Below are positions 1-11,528 of a stretch of DNA of 64,000 nucleotides, in pieces. Origin of the DNA: Owenia fusiformis (taxonomy: Eukaryota > Annelida > Polychaeta > Sabellida > Oweniidae); contig CAIIXF020000009.1 of assembly GCA_903813345.2 (NCBI GenBank), positions 19,927,759 through 19,991,758 on the forward strand, written 5' to 3'. Below the pieces are notes generated by a model. The model worked only from the letters and a program-made list of their open reading frames with translations, ran no database searches and was not told where the DNA came from. Each line of letters starts with the position of its first letter. The stretch's first letter is position 1. The position numbers and the translations under genes are program-made.

Positions 1-1186
1 ATCGGTGAGCGTAGAAAAACTACTGTGAAATGTGACTGCAAAAGTATGAGAGCGCAGAAATTCTGCGGCGAGCGTAGAAAAGCTACTGGCCGCAGAAATG
101 ATAGACCGCAAGGTCGCCGTAGAAAATGTGACTGGGGTGTTACACCCCAGTCACATTTGTCGCACGGCGGCCGCAAGTCGACCGCAGATCAATTAAATCG
201 GTGAATTTCTGCGGCGAGCGTAGAAAAACTACGCTCGCCTTGCGGCCTTCGTACGGCGAATGCAGATTTTTACAGGCCGCAGGGAAGGCGTAGAAATTAT
301 AATTCGGTGTTATAATATTTGTTCATTTCTGAGGTCGCGTAGAAATCAACTGGCTCAACAAGATTGAATCATTATTTGTCAATGTTTCACGATCACTTTT
401 CATTTGATATTACATCCTAGCACTTTGAATAACATTTATAAATTGTCCTGATGTAAATAAAATGAAAAAAACTATTATTTATCAATAGAAATTTAAAATT
501 CACCGTGCGGCTGCCGTGGGAAATGTGACTGCAAAAGTATGAGAGCGCAGAAATTCTGCGGCGAGCGTAGAAAAGATACTGGCCGCAGAAATGATAGACC
601 GCAAGGTCGCCGTAGGAAATGTGACTGGGGTGTAACTCCGAGTTATAATTTCTACGCCTTCCATGCGGCCTGTAAAAATCTGCATACGCCTTACACCCCA
701 GTCACATTTCCTACGGCGACCTTGCGGTCTATCATTTCTGCGGCCTGTAACATTTCTACGCTCGCCGTGGAATTTCTGCGCTTTCATACTTTTGCAGTCA
801 CATTTCCCACGGCAGCCGCACGGTGAATTTTAAATTTCTGTTGATAAATAATACTTTTTTTCATTTTATTTACATCGGGACAACTTATAAATGTTATTCA
901 TAGTGCTAGGATGTAATATTAAATGAAAAGTGATCGTGAAACATTGACAAATAATGATTCAATCTTGTTGAGCCAGTTGATTTCTACGGCGACCTCAAAA
1001 ATGAACAAAAATTATAACTCCGAGTTATAATTTCTACGCCTTCCCTGCGGCCTGTAAAAATCTGCATACGCCGTACGGAGGCCGCAAGGCCGTAGTTTTT
1101 CTACGCTCGCCGCAGAAATTCACCGATTTAATTGTTCTGCGGTCGACTTGCGGCCGCCGTGCGACAAATGTGACTGGGGTGTTACA
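1..1186. mobile_element. Foldback element, about 1.04 kb palindrome plus an extra arm fragment
   Basis: Bases about 145-660 are a near-perfect reverse complement of about 667-1182, centred near 663. For example, the stretch starting CTGGCTCAACAAGATTG at 350 reappears inverted ending at 976, and GTCGCACGGCGGCCGC near 157 reappears inverted near 1150. Bases 27-136 repeat 521-636 directly, so the left edge of the window cuts a further unit. The element is much richer in G+C than its surroundings and carries many short GCGGCGAGCGTAGAAA-type motifs. The open frames it contains on both strands (about 95 codons each) mirror one another because of the palindrome and are not genes. It is a foldback or MITE-like element of unknown superfamily; no transposase was seen. 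Confidence 0.8.
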
Positions 1187-1266
1187 TCTATATTTCACGA
1201 CTATATTTCATTTAACTTCATAGTCCCAACTAAATCCCGACTTAGACGTTACACAATTAATTCCAG

Positions 1267-1383
1267 GTGAACCAGGGTGTGTAGACTGGAATGGAATATT
1301 TCGACCTGAAAATTCAACATGGATGGAGGGTTGTGTGGAGTACTCGTGTTACCAAGGGGGCTCATATGGACCAAGTAAACTAG
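1267..1383 (+). CDS. Cys-rich module exon 1 (phase 1-1)
   Basis: The acceptor TTAATTCCAG and donor GTATGT flank a 117-nt open exon. It encodes a module with GCVDWNG, then W-M-E-G-C-V-E-Y-S-C-Y-Q-G-G. It has one fewer cysteine at its start than the next two modules. Confidence 0.6.
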
Positions 1384-4300
1384 GTATGTAGTACTTTCGT
1401 TTTGAGTACATTATGTCGCAAAATGTAATAGGATTCAATATATTTGCAAAGGTCAAAATCTCCAACCAAACTTGAAGATATTTGTGAAATTAATTGGCCG
1501 ATTTGAATATACTTAACACGTTGTATGTTATGGACTAAAAAGGTATTTTTGATTCTAAATCTAAAAAGATTGACTCTCCGGTCCAGTCATGATTTAGCGA
1601 ATATAGCAGAACAGTAGGCGTCTGGCAGTAGACAATTACGTTAAAGTGTGCCATGATTGTGCCTTCTTATGCTGATATCTTTATTTTTGATTTTTTTCCT
1701 GTCGGGTTGTGGAATTCAAAATTCTTCAACGATTATGAACAACAAGAATATGTCATTCTTAAGGATGTCGCAGGAACACTGACGGCGTATGTGTTGACAT
1801 CGGGGCGCAGTGGTACGACGGTTGTATTGGGTATGAGTGCTTCCAGGACGGTGGTAGTTTTGGCACGAGGGTATTTAAGAAAGGTATACAATTAAAAAAA
1901 ACACTTTCCACACTAATCATAAAGGTCATTAGAAATAGTGAAAATGAACCTAGACTTTTCCTCCAAAATGCCTGCGATTTATTTTTTGAATAAGTCCAAC
2001 TTCTGTCATGCGTGACTTATGTTTTTAATTTTTTGGAAGATTTTGATATATATTATCTTCAAAAAAGTTCACCCAGGTGTATTAAAAATATTTTTTACAG
2101 CATGTAGTGACGGCGCCGGAGGCTGCAAAGATGTAAATGCTACATGGGTCAATGACCAATGTACAACCTATCAGTGCTTTGAAGAGGGGAATTATCTCGT
2201 TAGTAGGGTAGTAAATCAAGGTATGCTGGAAGAAAAATATTGAAATCACTTAATGAAAATTATTCAAGTCGAGCCCATTGAACACATCTAGTTCTTTAAA
2301 ACATACACTCTCGTAATCTCACCAAGTATAACTTGTATTTATTGCATCAATATTCGTAACATTAATATCTTTTTTTACCCCACGGAGTAAGTTAAACCGA
2401 ACATAAACAAAACCAGTTACAACAAATGGTACCTACTGTCCCACATATAATTCACTGCCTTACACAACAAATATGTAAAATGCTTCAAAACTGTATTCGA
2501 TCCGATCAAATATAAATTTGATAAGTATTTTAAATATATGCGATGCCAAGTACCCTTCGTATTGGGTAAACATATTCATTTGTGGTAAACATATTAATTT
2601 GTGGGGTAAGTCACGTGACTTACCGAATGCTTTTATATAAACCAATGTTCATTGTTTTGATGTGGGGTAAGTCACGTGACTTCGACCATGTGACTTGCGC
2701 CATCTATATATTCAAAGCAAAGAGCTCTGGTGTAATTCTCCAATCGCGAAAACGGATCGCTTGAAGCCTCGTGCCTGTTGTAATGATATAATAACTTGTC
2801 ATTCTATACTCATCACTCTCTTTCATAAGACACAACACACATTTCTTCAGTTTCAAGAAATGAGAGCGCTTGGCACGCGTGTTTATTAATGAACATGGTA
2901 CAACAGTTACATAAATAATGAGAACATGACAATGTATACGCATACAGTGAGTGAGTTAGTGAATGTCACTAGAAAATACAAAACAGAATAACTGCACATG
3001 TATGACAATTCGATTGACACCATTAAAACCTCATCCAATTAATTAGGATTTATGAGGACTCTTAAGCTAAGCAAAGACCCAAAGTATTGAGGCCGAAATT
3101 CAAAATAGGTCTTTGCAGAGATAAAAAGGTATGCCAATCAAAATATCAATTTGTACGATCAATACTGACAAAATCTATTCTATGAAACATTCAGAAATAA
3201 TATAATCTACAAATTAGAAGTTAAGTGTATTCCTCGCACGCTGGCAAGCCTCAGAATGACGTGTTCCTAACACTTACTCACTCCAAACACAAATAACCGC
3301 CAAACCGTTCAGCCAATAGAAATCATTTATGTTCTCAAGTCGCTACACTGCGTTCCGCTTCACCAAACATAAATAGCTAATATCCTCTCTGAATTGTGAA
3401 TATGAATCGTATTCAAATTATTTTTCCTCGCTTGTTTCATCCATTTGAAATAATTTCTACGTCACTGGTCACGTGATTTACCGAATGGTTTTATGCTACA
3501 TGCAGCATGTGTCATTTATGTGGGGTAAGTCACGTGACTTACCCCACATAATTTTTTGCGAAAGTACATGTCATTAATTATGAGGGGTAAGTCACTATAT
3601 GTCCGTGCTATTTTGTACTCTATGATTGTTTGGTAAATGAACATTGTTTGGTTCTAAAGTGTATTTGTATTTGATGCGTGTTCTAAATATATGTGTCAAC
3701 CGTCTTTGTTCGTGTGTGTACATGGACTTAAATATGTGATATTTTACCAAACACTGAATAACATAAACCGAATATACAAGTGCATTTACCGCATATATGG
3801 GTACATAAATCAAATATAAATGTGTAAAAACAAACAAATTTATTACGTGTTTCGAATTATTTTAATAGAGTGGAATATCGAATGGTTGTAATCAAATACA
3901 AAAGTGTGAAAATCGAATAAAGATGCAGAAAAAATTCCATAACCAAGAGCATAAAAGAATTGCTAATATGAGGCTTACATCTATCAGGTGTTCATGCATG
4001 GTCACACATTACCATCTTTCCATCGGTAGATTATTTACTATCACATCCCATTCTCTTATACGTCGTAGCACCGGAAGTTTACGACGTCATACCCAGTATT
4101 TCCCACTGGAGATTTGTAAGTACTCATTTATTTTGACATTTTGACAGAATATGGTCATTTCACTTTCATAAAAACATTGACAATACCATGCAGATATACT
4201 CCTCGTTTGACTTCGTCTCGACATTTCGTCTGAACACGGTCTAAAACTTCTTAAACCTTCTAGAAAGCACAACAATTTCTTGAAAAACAAAGATCATTTT

Positions 4301-5200
4301 TTCACGAAAAGCATCATAGTTTCTACAATTTTAGCCCTATCATCTTGAAATATTGATAAGATTAACAATACAATTTTTACATATCATCCAGTCACTTCAG
4401 TTTCCCAAGAGTAATGAAAGAATTCCGAGAAGTTATTTTTTCTTTGAAAGTATACGACGTAAAAGGAGTACGACGTTCAGGTAATTAAATATCTACAATG
4501 AAATGCCGTATACCTCCTTTACGTCGTATACTTTCAAAGAAAAATTAATTTCTCGGAATTCGTTTATTGATTTGGGAAACTGAAGTGTCTGGATGGTGTA
4601 TAAAAGGATAAAGTTAGAATTATAGAAACTATGATGAATTTTGTGAACAATGATCATTTTTTCAAAAAAATTGTGCTTTGTAGAAGGTTTGAGAGGTTTT
4701 ATACCGTGTTCAGACGGAATGTTGAGACGCTGTGATACTAGAGGTATACCTGCATGGTAAAGATAATATTTCTACGAAAAGGAAAGAACCGTATTCTATC
4801 AAAACGTCGAAACAAATGAGTACTTACAAATTTCCCGCCAAAAACACTTGTATAACTTCATAAACTTCCGTTGCTACGACGTATAAGAGAATGGGATGTG
4901 ACTATATGCTAGATTTAGATTAGATTAATTAACTTTGTAACACCCATATTGGGTTAAGTGTAAACAAAGTATATTTTATGAAAATAGAAAATATATATGA
5001 GATATTTGCTACTTGCAGAATGTAGAACATGTTCTGGTTCATGTGTTCCCCTGGGCTCTGAAGGGTTTTGCTATATCATTGGCGGAAATACCTACCAGAA
5101 CTGTCGCTGTTTCCAAGACGGAAATTACATCAGATATCAATGTAGCGGTTTCTATGGTTACCAAGATAATCAGGAAATCAGGACGCGCATGAATGTATGA
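1267..5200 (+). CDS. Cysteine-rich small-module protein, 3' part of gene (four exons)
   Basis: Four exons in one reading frame: 1267-1383, 1764-1883, 2101-2220 and 5019-5200, ending at a TGA. The first three are 117, 120 and 120 nt, start after an AG, end at GTATGT, GTATAC and GTATGC, and are all phase 1-1. They encode related modules with the pattern C-x(5-6)-C-V/K-D-x(2-4)-W-x(3)-C-x(2)-Y-x-C-F/Y-Q/E-x-G, for example YECFQDGGSFG in the second and YQCFEEGNY in the third. The fourth module (CVPLGSEG, then CRCFQDGNY) has extra cysteines and a 24-residue tail. The spacing recalls short extracellular cysteine-rich modules of the von Willebrand C or single-VWC type, but I cannot assign a family. 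The start codon and signal peptide must lie left of the window or in an exon I did not find. Confidence 0.6.
1764..1883 (+). CDS. Cys-rich module exon 2 (phase 1-1)
   Basis: A 120-nt exon between ATTCTTAAG and GTATAC. It reads GCRRNTDGVCVDIGAQW followed by YDGCIGYECFQDGG. It has four cysteines and the best match to the module pattern. Confidence 0.62.
2101..2220 (+). CDS. Cys-rich module exon 3 (phase 1-1)
   Basis: A 120-nt exon after the strong acceptor TTTTTTACAG and before GTATGC. The module has C-x(6)-C-K-D, then W-V-N-D-Q-C-x2-Y-Q-C-F-E-E-G. The following 2.8 kb intron holds two repeat families and a foldback element. Confidence 0.62.
2597..2683. repeat. Repeat with GTAAGTCACGTGACTTAC palindromes, copy 1
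   Basis: Contains GGGGTAAGTCACGTGACTTA twice (the second copy partial), separated by CGAATGCTTTTATATAAACC. A closely similar 80-base block recurs in the same orientation at about 3464-3550, so the two may bound one inserted element. The block sits in the last intron of the Cys-rich gene. Confidence 0.55.
3464..3600. repeat. Repeat with GTAAGTCACGTGACTTAC palindromes, copy 2
   Basis: It has the same layout as the block at 2597-2683: GTCACGTGATTTACCGAATGG, a short spacer, then the perfect palindrome GGGGTAAGTCACGTGACTTACCCC. A third partial GGGGTAAGTCAC ends it near 3595. Confidence 0.55.
4042..4900. mobile_element. Foldback/MITE-like palindrome, about 860 bp
   Basis: The outer end CACATCCCATTCTCTTATAC at 4042 is repeated inverted ending at 4900. 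Matching continues inward through ACGTCGTA, AACACGGT, TTCTAGAAAGCACAA/TTGTGCTTTGTAGAA and GTATACGACGTAAA-type blocks to a centre near 4471. The arms are about 400 bases and diverged. No protein is encoded. It sits in the last intron of the Cys-rich gene, 120 bases before its terminal exon. Confidence 0.75.
5019..5200 (+). CDS. Cys-rich module terminal exon
   Basis: The acceptor is TGCTACTTGCAG and the frame stays open to a TGA at 5198-5200. The module contains CRTCSGSCVPLGS, then NCRCFQDGNYIRYQC, and ends in a charged tail (EIRTRMNV). A polyadenylation signal follows 35 bases later. Confidence 0.6.
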
Positions 5201-5234
5201 ATATGATTTGCATGTTGACATAATGTTTTCCAAA

Positions 5235-5240
5235 AATAAA
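5235..5240 (+). promoter_or_regulatory. Polyadenylation signal of the Cys-rich gene
   Basis: AATAAA lies 35 bases after the stop of the terminal exon, which supports that exon being the 3' end of the gene. Confidence 0.5.
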
Positions 5241-5367
5241 AAAACCGCAACTTCTACTGTTCCAAATGAATTCTGCGACATTAGGAGTAGGACTGAATAG
5301 GGCTCAATTATATTGTGAATATATGGGCTTGAAATGACTTGAAATGACGGTTTTTTCGAATGCCAAC

Positions 5368-5710
5368 ACTATGTAAAATCCTATGATTAATACTTGTGAT
5401 AACATCTTATATTGATGTTTAATTTGTTGTTTAATCCAATATCACAGAAAGTATCATTCAATATTATAACATCTGATCCGGACTCAAATATCATTAGAGA
5501 ATGATACCCGATTAAACCAAAATATATTCCAGTTTAACCTGATATAATTTAAGTCAGGATCAGATTAAACAGTATTATACGCATATCATTTTCTATTATA
5601 ACAGGTTTCAAAGTGGTATAATACAAATTATACATATCATTTTTTGTATAATACAAATTAAACTGGAATATACCATGACCAAACAGATGATACTGTATTA
5701 TACGGTTCAG
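5368..5710. repeat. Dispersed repeat, diverged copy also near 12.0-12.25 kb
   Basis: The end CACTATGTAAAATCCTATGA at 5370 is found inverted near 12227-12250 (CATGGGATTTTACATAGTGC). Both stretches carry AT-rich repeats of the TGATACTGTATTA / ATAACAGGTT type. No coding potential was seen. Confidence 0.4.
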
Positions 5711-5817
5711 AAATTAATGGCACTTTGTTTTCATAACGTCAGACTTTAATTAGATAAGCTAACGTAAATATTTACATAAGGTACATACGTAATTCTAGAA
5801 TTTTTTTGAAACTCATG

Positions 5818-5910
5818 TTTGACCATTTGTCTCAGACTGAAATCCGATATTGTTTTTTTGGCAATCGCACCCCCCCCCCCACCCCCGACTGAAAGTTGGC
5901 TACGCCCCTG
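5818..5910. mobile_element. Fragment of small CAGGGGCGTAGCC-ended element
   Basis: Ends in GACTGAAAGTTGGCTACGCCCCTG, preceded by GGCAATCGCACCC and a long C run. It matches the right half of the fuller copy at 7677-7876. Confidence 0.55.
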
Positions 5911-6290
5911 TACATGGCTAATAGGGGCACTATTACGCTACGTGCAGAGTCTAGTTATATACTACGAGAAGACGAAACTCTCTTTTAAGAAGTGAAGTCG
6001 AACGAATGCAAAGGGTAGGGCACTATAGAAGGGGATCATACAAAAGCACGATCTATTTCACAACGCCTTTAATTTTTGCTCTTCAACTGTTGCCCTTTGT
6101 GCATTTAATAAATAAAATATCTTAATCTGATTTGTTCAACCTTTCTTTTCGCTCAGTTCTGCAATATTACGTCCACATGTTATTTAGGCTTACATGCATG
6201 TCATTTGCGAAATAGCTGTAAGACATTATGAGAATGAATATGGGAATTTCCACGTAATATGTTGTTCACATGATTATATACACATATCTG

Positions 6291-6985
6291 CATAACAATC
6301 GGAGACAGAAGTCAAAATATTGTCCAATAAAGAATCTAACATTTAGAGATAACAAAAGGATTAATTGCTATATAGTTCTCTTTGTCTTAGTCTTTGTTTT
6401 CTTAACTGTGGAAGTCTACCAACATCACCTAGACTACATAAGAGATCATCTAACAGTCTAAAATTGCTTTTAATCGCAAGTTAAAGTATTCCGACCAAAA
6501 GTTGTATACCTGTAATTTGGGGGGGGGGGCGATGTTACATCACATAACTACAACGTTCATATAGAAATATACAATAAGCATGTCGTATAAAAGCTTAAAT
6601 TATAAATACTCATTTCAAAGTCATTCTGTTCATGGAAGCGTCAAGTTATGAAAAACAATGCTAAACACTAAAATAAACAAATCGACTTGATTACGTTTGA
6701 AAACTTCTTGATAGGTGATGGACAAATGTATTTTTCTAACTCATTAGAATGTCTGTCTGATTGAAATACTATTTTTTAAATACAAACATAAATGAATAAA
6801 TCTTGGTCAGAAGTCTGAACATTGTCCAACGAAATAATAAGAATTTACTTTAAACATTTAATGATTACAAAAGGATTAATTGCTATATAGTCTTTGTCTT
6901 AGTCTTTGTTTTTCTAACGGTGGAAGTGTACCAACATTACCTTGATTACAGAAGATCTAACAGTCTAAAATTGCTTTTAATTCCC
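6291..6985. repeat. Direct duplication (6291-6475 and 6810-6985)
   Basis: Two copies, about 520 bases apart, share ACAAAAGGATTAATTGCTAT, TCTTAGTCTTTGTTTT, GGAAGT.TACCAACAT and CTAACAGTCTAAAATTGCTT. A fainter third copy may lie near 10070-10145. The block between them (about 6594-6740) also resembles 9150-9310 (AAGCGTCAA, CTAAACACTAA.ATAAACAAA, TCTGTCTGATTG). This points to an old segmental duplication in this gene-poor stretch. Confidence 0.5.
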
Positions 6986-7676
6986 GGGTTTTAATTACAT
7001 TGTATGAATAGAGTTTTTTGCCTCTCTTTCCATTTTTAAACCGGTCTCTGTTTCCGTATTTAACAATTTATTGTGATAAATTATTTCAGTTAGTGTCGAA
7101 ATCAAAACAATTTTCTACATTATAGTCCCCTCCTCTTGCACTGACTAAATATTAAAATAAGCCAGTCTGATTGCGAATTTACAAATCCTATAAAAGTAGC
7201 TTCAAACCGCCTTTTAATCAGAGAAAACAATAAGTTAATTCATCTGATTGCGAAAAAAACGAATCCATCTAATTATCTGATCTCCATGCTATTTGATTCG
7301 TGCATTATCTACAAGCCAATCGGGCAAGGGTGAAATTATTTCATTTGAAAACAGAAATAAATATTATAACCCCTCTAGCATAACTGTTCGGGAGAAATTC
7401 ATACAAAAATAAGGTACACAACTGATGAGGGATCGCACGCAATGCACGCACCCCTCTCCTCCTCCTCCGTGTTTGCCCAAACACGACGATATTTGATAAT
7501 TTATAAAGGAAAAAGCATTTCCCCCAGGAATATAGGTGTAGCGGATGCCAGAAGTCGCACAGCTTGGGAGTCAGGGTATCCTGATCCATGCCTCATCGCC
7601 TGATTGGTCTGACATTTAGAGGGGGCGCAAAAATGATTAGGGGGGGGGGGTAAACGTGGAAGTTGCCAAAATATCC

Positions 7677-7876
7677 GTGGGCGTATCCAGGGGGGGGGGG
7701 TTGTGATGGGTGCGATCGCCCCCCCCCCCTTAACAATAAAAATAAAACCCTGAGAAAGAAGAAGAAAGGAGCTTTAAAATGCTGCTCAGGCCACAATCGT
7801 ACCCTCCTGACTGAAAACCGAAAACTTTTTGGCGATCGCACCCCCTCCCCCTGACTGAAAGCTGGCTACGCCCCTG
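7677..7876. mobile_element. Small CAGGGGCGTAGCC-ended element, near full length
   Basis: The left end GTGGGCGTATCCAGG and the right end GGCTACGCCCCTG are imperfect inverted repeats. Internal landmarks are GGTGCGATCGCC, AAAATAAAACC, GACTGAAAACCGAAAACTTT and poly-G/poly-C runs. Related copies lie at 5818, 39552, 59610 and 61146. The termini resemble those of hAT-type MITEs (an inference from the CAGGGGCGTAG end). Confidence 0.6.
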
Positions 7877-8166
7877 ATATCTGTTTTTGGTCATCAATAA
7901 AACTATATTTATATGGTGATGATTATGGGTTTTGATAACAATAGGCTTTATATATGTATAATTAATCCAAATTCATGTTGTATCATGTTGGCTATATCGT
8001 TTCAAGTGAAGAATGAAGAACTGAAATCGGGGTTGACTTAGTTTGAGCTGAGGCATATAAAATATATATGTTTTATATATCTCTGGTTTGAGTCAGGGAA
8101 CAAAATCTAATCAGACAGACGGATAAATTAATTTTTGTTTTAATAAATGAGTATTATAGGTTATAG

Positions 8167-9034
8167 GCAGGCCCGTAGCCAGGGGAGGGGTTCGCAGGGT
8201 TCGGGCGAACCCCCCTGGCCAAAGATTCTTTCAAAATCATGCAGTTTTTCACCATTTTGAGCATTTCTCGTGTGATTTTAGCCATATTTGGACCAAAATT
8301 GTAGATTGAAAAACAAGGATCAATAAATACAACTACTCAAAATCAAACATTAGAAATCTATTTTTGACTGGACACATTTTTGTTCTCGAATGCCAACTTT
8401 GATTTGAATGATTTCAATCAAATAGGTAGGTGTGAATATTTTCGAAACAAATGCGTGATATATACACATATTTTGTACCAAATATGTGACACAAACGGCA
8501 ATCGCGTGCAAAGACCGAACGGAATGCGTTCGCTTTTTTTGCCGTTCGGTATTTTACTGTGTCGGCATTTCACAAAAAAACGGTTTTTAAAAATTTCAAC
8601 AAAATCCGCGATTTGTGTGATATTTGATCATACACGCTAAATTGATGCGTGATTTCTATTTTTTCAGCAAATGCGTAACAATCACGCCTAATGCGTGAGG
8701 GTTGACAGGGCAGTTATTACATCAGAGACAATTAAAACGTGACCTGATCGGGAGAGGATTCGAGTTGTACACAGTACACACATTGCTATCTCTTTATGCA
8801 TGCTTAATTGCCAAATTACTATAAAAACAAGCTGGAGTAAACATTAAGTATTTATTTAGTATTTTGTTATCACACATCAAAAGGCGCATTTGAAGTTCAG
8901 AAAATGCAAGAAGACTTGGATAGACATTGTATTTATATATTTATATGTTATGAATTTATTTCAAGTTGTATTCAATTCGAATTCTGTTGAGTTGGACTCC
9001 TTGAACACCCCCCCCCCCCCTTGGCTACGGGTAT
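8167..9034. mobile_element. Element with CCCGTAGCCAGG / CTTGGCTACGGG ends, about 870 bp
   Basis: Starts GGCAGGCCCGTAGCCAGG and ends in a C run followed by TTGGCTACGGG. Its internal motif TTTCAAAATCATGCAGTTTT.CACCATTTTGAGCA recurs in shorter form near 60950-61010. The ends also match the 150-bp element at 63150-63303. It carries no convincing ORF. Confidence 0.45.
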
Positions 9035-9567
9035 AAGTACCTTCGGCACAGGAGAGAATAATATTAGACTTCTGCAATGCAACTAATTAGAGAGACCTTA
9101 AAATGAAAATAATGTGTCTACTTCGGGTAACTGTTCCTGTAGAAAATATACAATTGTAGTCCATCACAGAGTTCATTTATTTCACGAAAGCGTCAAAGGA
9201 CATTGCCTCTAAACACTAAGATAAACAAATTAACTTCCGCAGAAACATCCTGTAGAGGAAAAAACAAATGGCTTTTCATAACGGATTAGAATAGTCAGTC
9301 TGTCTGATTGTATACATATAATATATTAGATACATTTTAAATTAAATGAGTTTTGACGGATTATGTGATTCCTGGGAAATGAAAATTAGTTTATTTTTCC
9401 TGGCTGTTTAATGAAAGCACATTTAAAAATCTCCATTCATTAACATCTAACGGGCTTTGAAAACCAGGGATTGAAAACGAGGAATCAATGGTAATTAATA
9501 TGATCTTGGAATTTGTACACGTGTATGAGAGGTGCGAAAGGCAGGCTGACCGTGCGGTCGCCGTATG

Positions 9568-9720
9568 GTTGACATGCGGACAATGTAAGAATGCGAAGGG
9601 TAACTGTGTTCCCCTGGTCTTGTCTGCTACAAATGGATATGCATGGATTTATTGCACTCGACAGAGTTATGTTTATGTCTTTTGAACGGTGGCTCTACCT
9701 CGATGCATCTGTTAATAAAT
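9568..9720 (+). pseudogene. Decayed copy of the Cys-rich terminal module
   Basis: The frame reads TCGQCKNAKGNCVPLVLS, matching the terminal exon at 5019 (CRTCSGSCVPLGS). A change of frame is then needed to continue as ELCLCLLNGGS, the counterpart of NCRCFQDGN. The shifted reading and the lack of a clear acceptor at the expected place suggest a non-functional duplicate. It lies downstream of sequence resembling 6594-6740, consistent with a local segmental duplication. Confidence 0.4.
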
Positions 9721-11080
9721 GATACTATAAGCTTTATTGGATGTGAATTCACCCTTTCAAATTCAAATTCCAAATAAATAAAGCACACAATTTAAGTGTG
9801 ACAAAAAAGAGCAAAACTGAAAACCCGTTCACCTATAGTGCCCGACATATCGTTAATAAACAATTTCCACATGTTGAAATATATTGCTATTTGATTGAGG
9901 TCAAGACAAAACATTTTGGAATTGTTTCACATAATGTAATATTCCTCGGATTTGATGCATACACATGTTTCACAATCAGAGACAAGGGTCTTATACGGGG
10001 TCTTACATTTGGAAGACCAATCTATAAGTAGTATTAGATTATCACAAAAGATAAATAACTTTTAAAACTGCGGTTAGGTAGCATCTTGATTACAGTAAAG
10101 ACAGGTCATCTAGGAATTATTTCTGCCTCTAATTCCTTAAACCTTCGTTGAACAGTGCCAAAATATTTCAGTCAGATCCTAAAACAAAACTATTTTTATT
10201 TCTAATCCCCTCACCTTGTCAATGTCTATGCCTGCATCTGGTTTTGGCCACCATTGGGAGGGAGCCGATATACACATAGATTACGTACTTGCCATGGACA
10301 GGGGGGGGGGCACAGAAACGAACAATCTGGGGTCATAAAAGATAATTGGGGAAGGGGGAGGGGAGGTGGTGAATAGTGAAGTCCGGGAGTGAAGTTAAGG
10401 GGTACTGAAATCTTTCTTTTGATATTTAGTGCTTGAATGGAGACTCGTTTCCACTCCCCGCACTCTAGTAAAATTTAAATATTTGATCCAAAGGAGTTAT
10501 TTTGTATCAAACTTGCATTCCGATTAATTAACACTCCCACGATTGTACCGCTTCACTATTGTCTAAGATAATTATAATGAATTCACGGGACACTATAGTC
10601 TTCCTTTTAAACTTTAGTGGTTGGATCAGAGACATAAAAACAATTATAAATATTTGATTTAGGGAGGTATTTGCAATCCAACTCTGATGATACAAGACTA
10701 GTCAGCCAAGACTAAATCCCGGGGACTAAGTTATGAACTTATTTATCATTTAGACTATTGAGTTCATTAAATTATTATTCCATAGATATCGCATTTAATC
10801 CTGTCAACACAATCGTGGTATTAATTGGCATGATATTTAATCAGACAGACGGTTTAAAAAGTTGTTGATTAATGATTAGTATTAAGTATTAATGATTAAG
10901 TATTAGGAAAATCCTAATTCAAAGTTTTTGTTCTCTTGCAATAGCAAACCCCTCACCGGGCAAGCATTCTTTAAAAACGTGAAGTTGAGCAGTTTTGAAA
11001 ATTGTCCATTTTGAACCATCGCCTTGTATATTTTTATAACTGCCCTTAAATCACGATAACCGTGATTCCCGAAAGCTGAG
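9720..11080. other. No gene recognised
   Basis: AT-rich non-coding sequence with a G-run near 10300. Near 10940-11010 is a diverged fragment of the repeat at 8200 (ACCGGGCAAGCATTCTTTAA). No exon with splice sites was seen. Confidence 0.4.
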
Positions 11081-11082
11081 AT

Positions 11083-11528
11083 AAGGCCATAAGAATTAGA
11101 TTCTCTGTTTTGCGTCCTGGCAAAATCCTAATCATGCAAGGGTACAAGGAAAACAAACACAAACTCAAAAAAAACACTAACATTTTTGCTAAGAAATGTA
11201 TATACATTTTATGGGCATTAAAAGGGATGACATACCAATTTGCAGTGATACAAACACAGATCTATACATTTTATACAATATATTTAAATATAGGTATTAT
11301 TCAAGGGTAAAAATAAGAAAATACACAATGTATGCCAAAGTAATCAATATCACTGTCAATTTTGACGCACATCAATTTATCCGCCATTTCGTCTGATTCT
11401 GATTGAACAAAATGTAACTTCCAGACCCTTGTGATTGCTATTTGGATGTGTTTGTTTTTTCTGATTTACTCAAAATCGTGCAAGCAAGGGGACGCAAAAC
11501 AAAGAATCTACTTCTTATGGCCTAACTA
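11083..11528. mobile_element. MITE-like element with about 45-base inverted ends
   Basis: AGGCCATAAGAATTAGATTC...TTTTGCGTCC at the left is repeated inverted at the right as GGACGCAAAACAAAGAATCTACTTCTTATGGCC. Two overlapping open frames inside lack any recognisable domain. Confidence 0.6.

Noticed and set aside
500-826. Two 95-codon open frames on opposite strands with nearly the same peptide
   Set aside because: They mirror each other because the DNA is a palindrome; composition follows repeated CGTAGAAA words, with no sign of a gene.
7593-7854. Two overlapping open frames rich in Gly or Pro
   Set aside because: Created by poly-G/poly-C runs of a small CGTAGCC-ended element.
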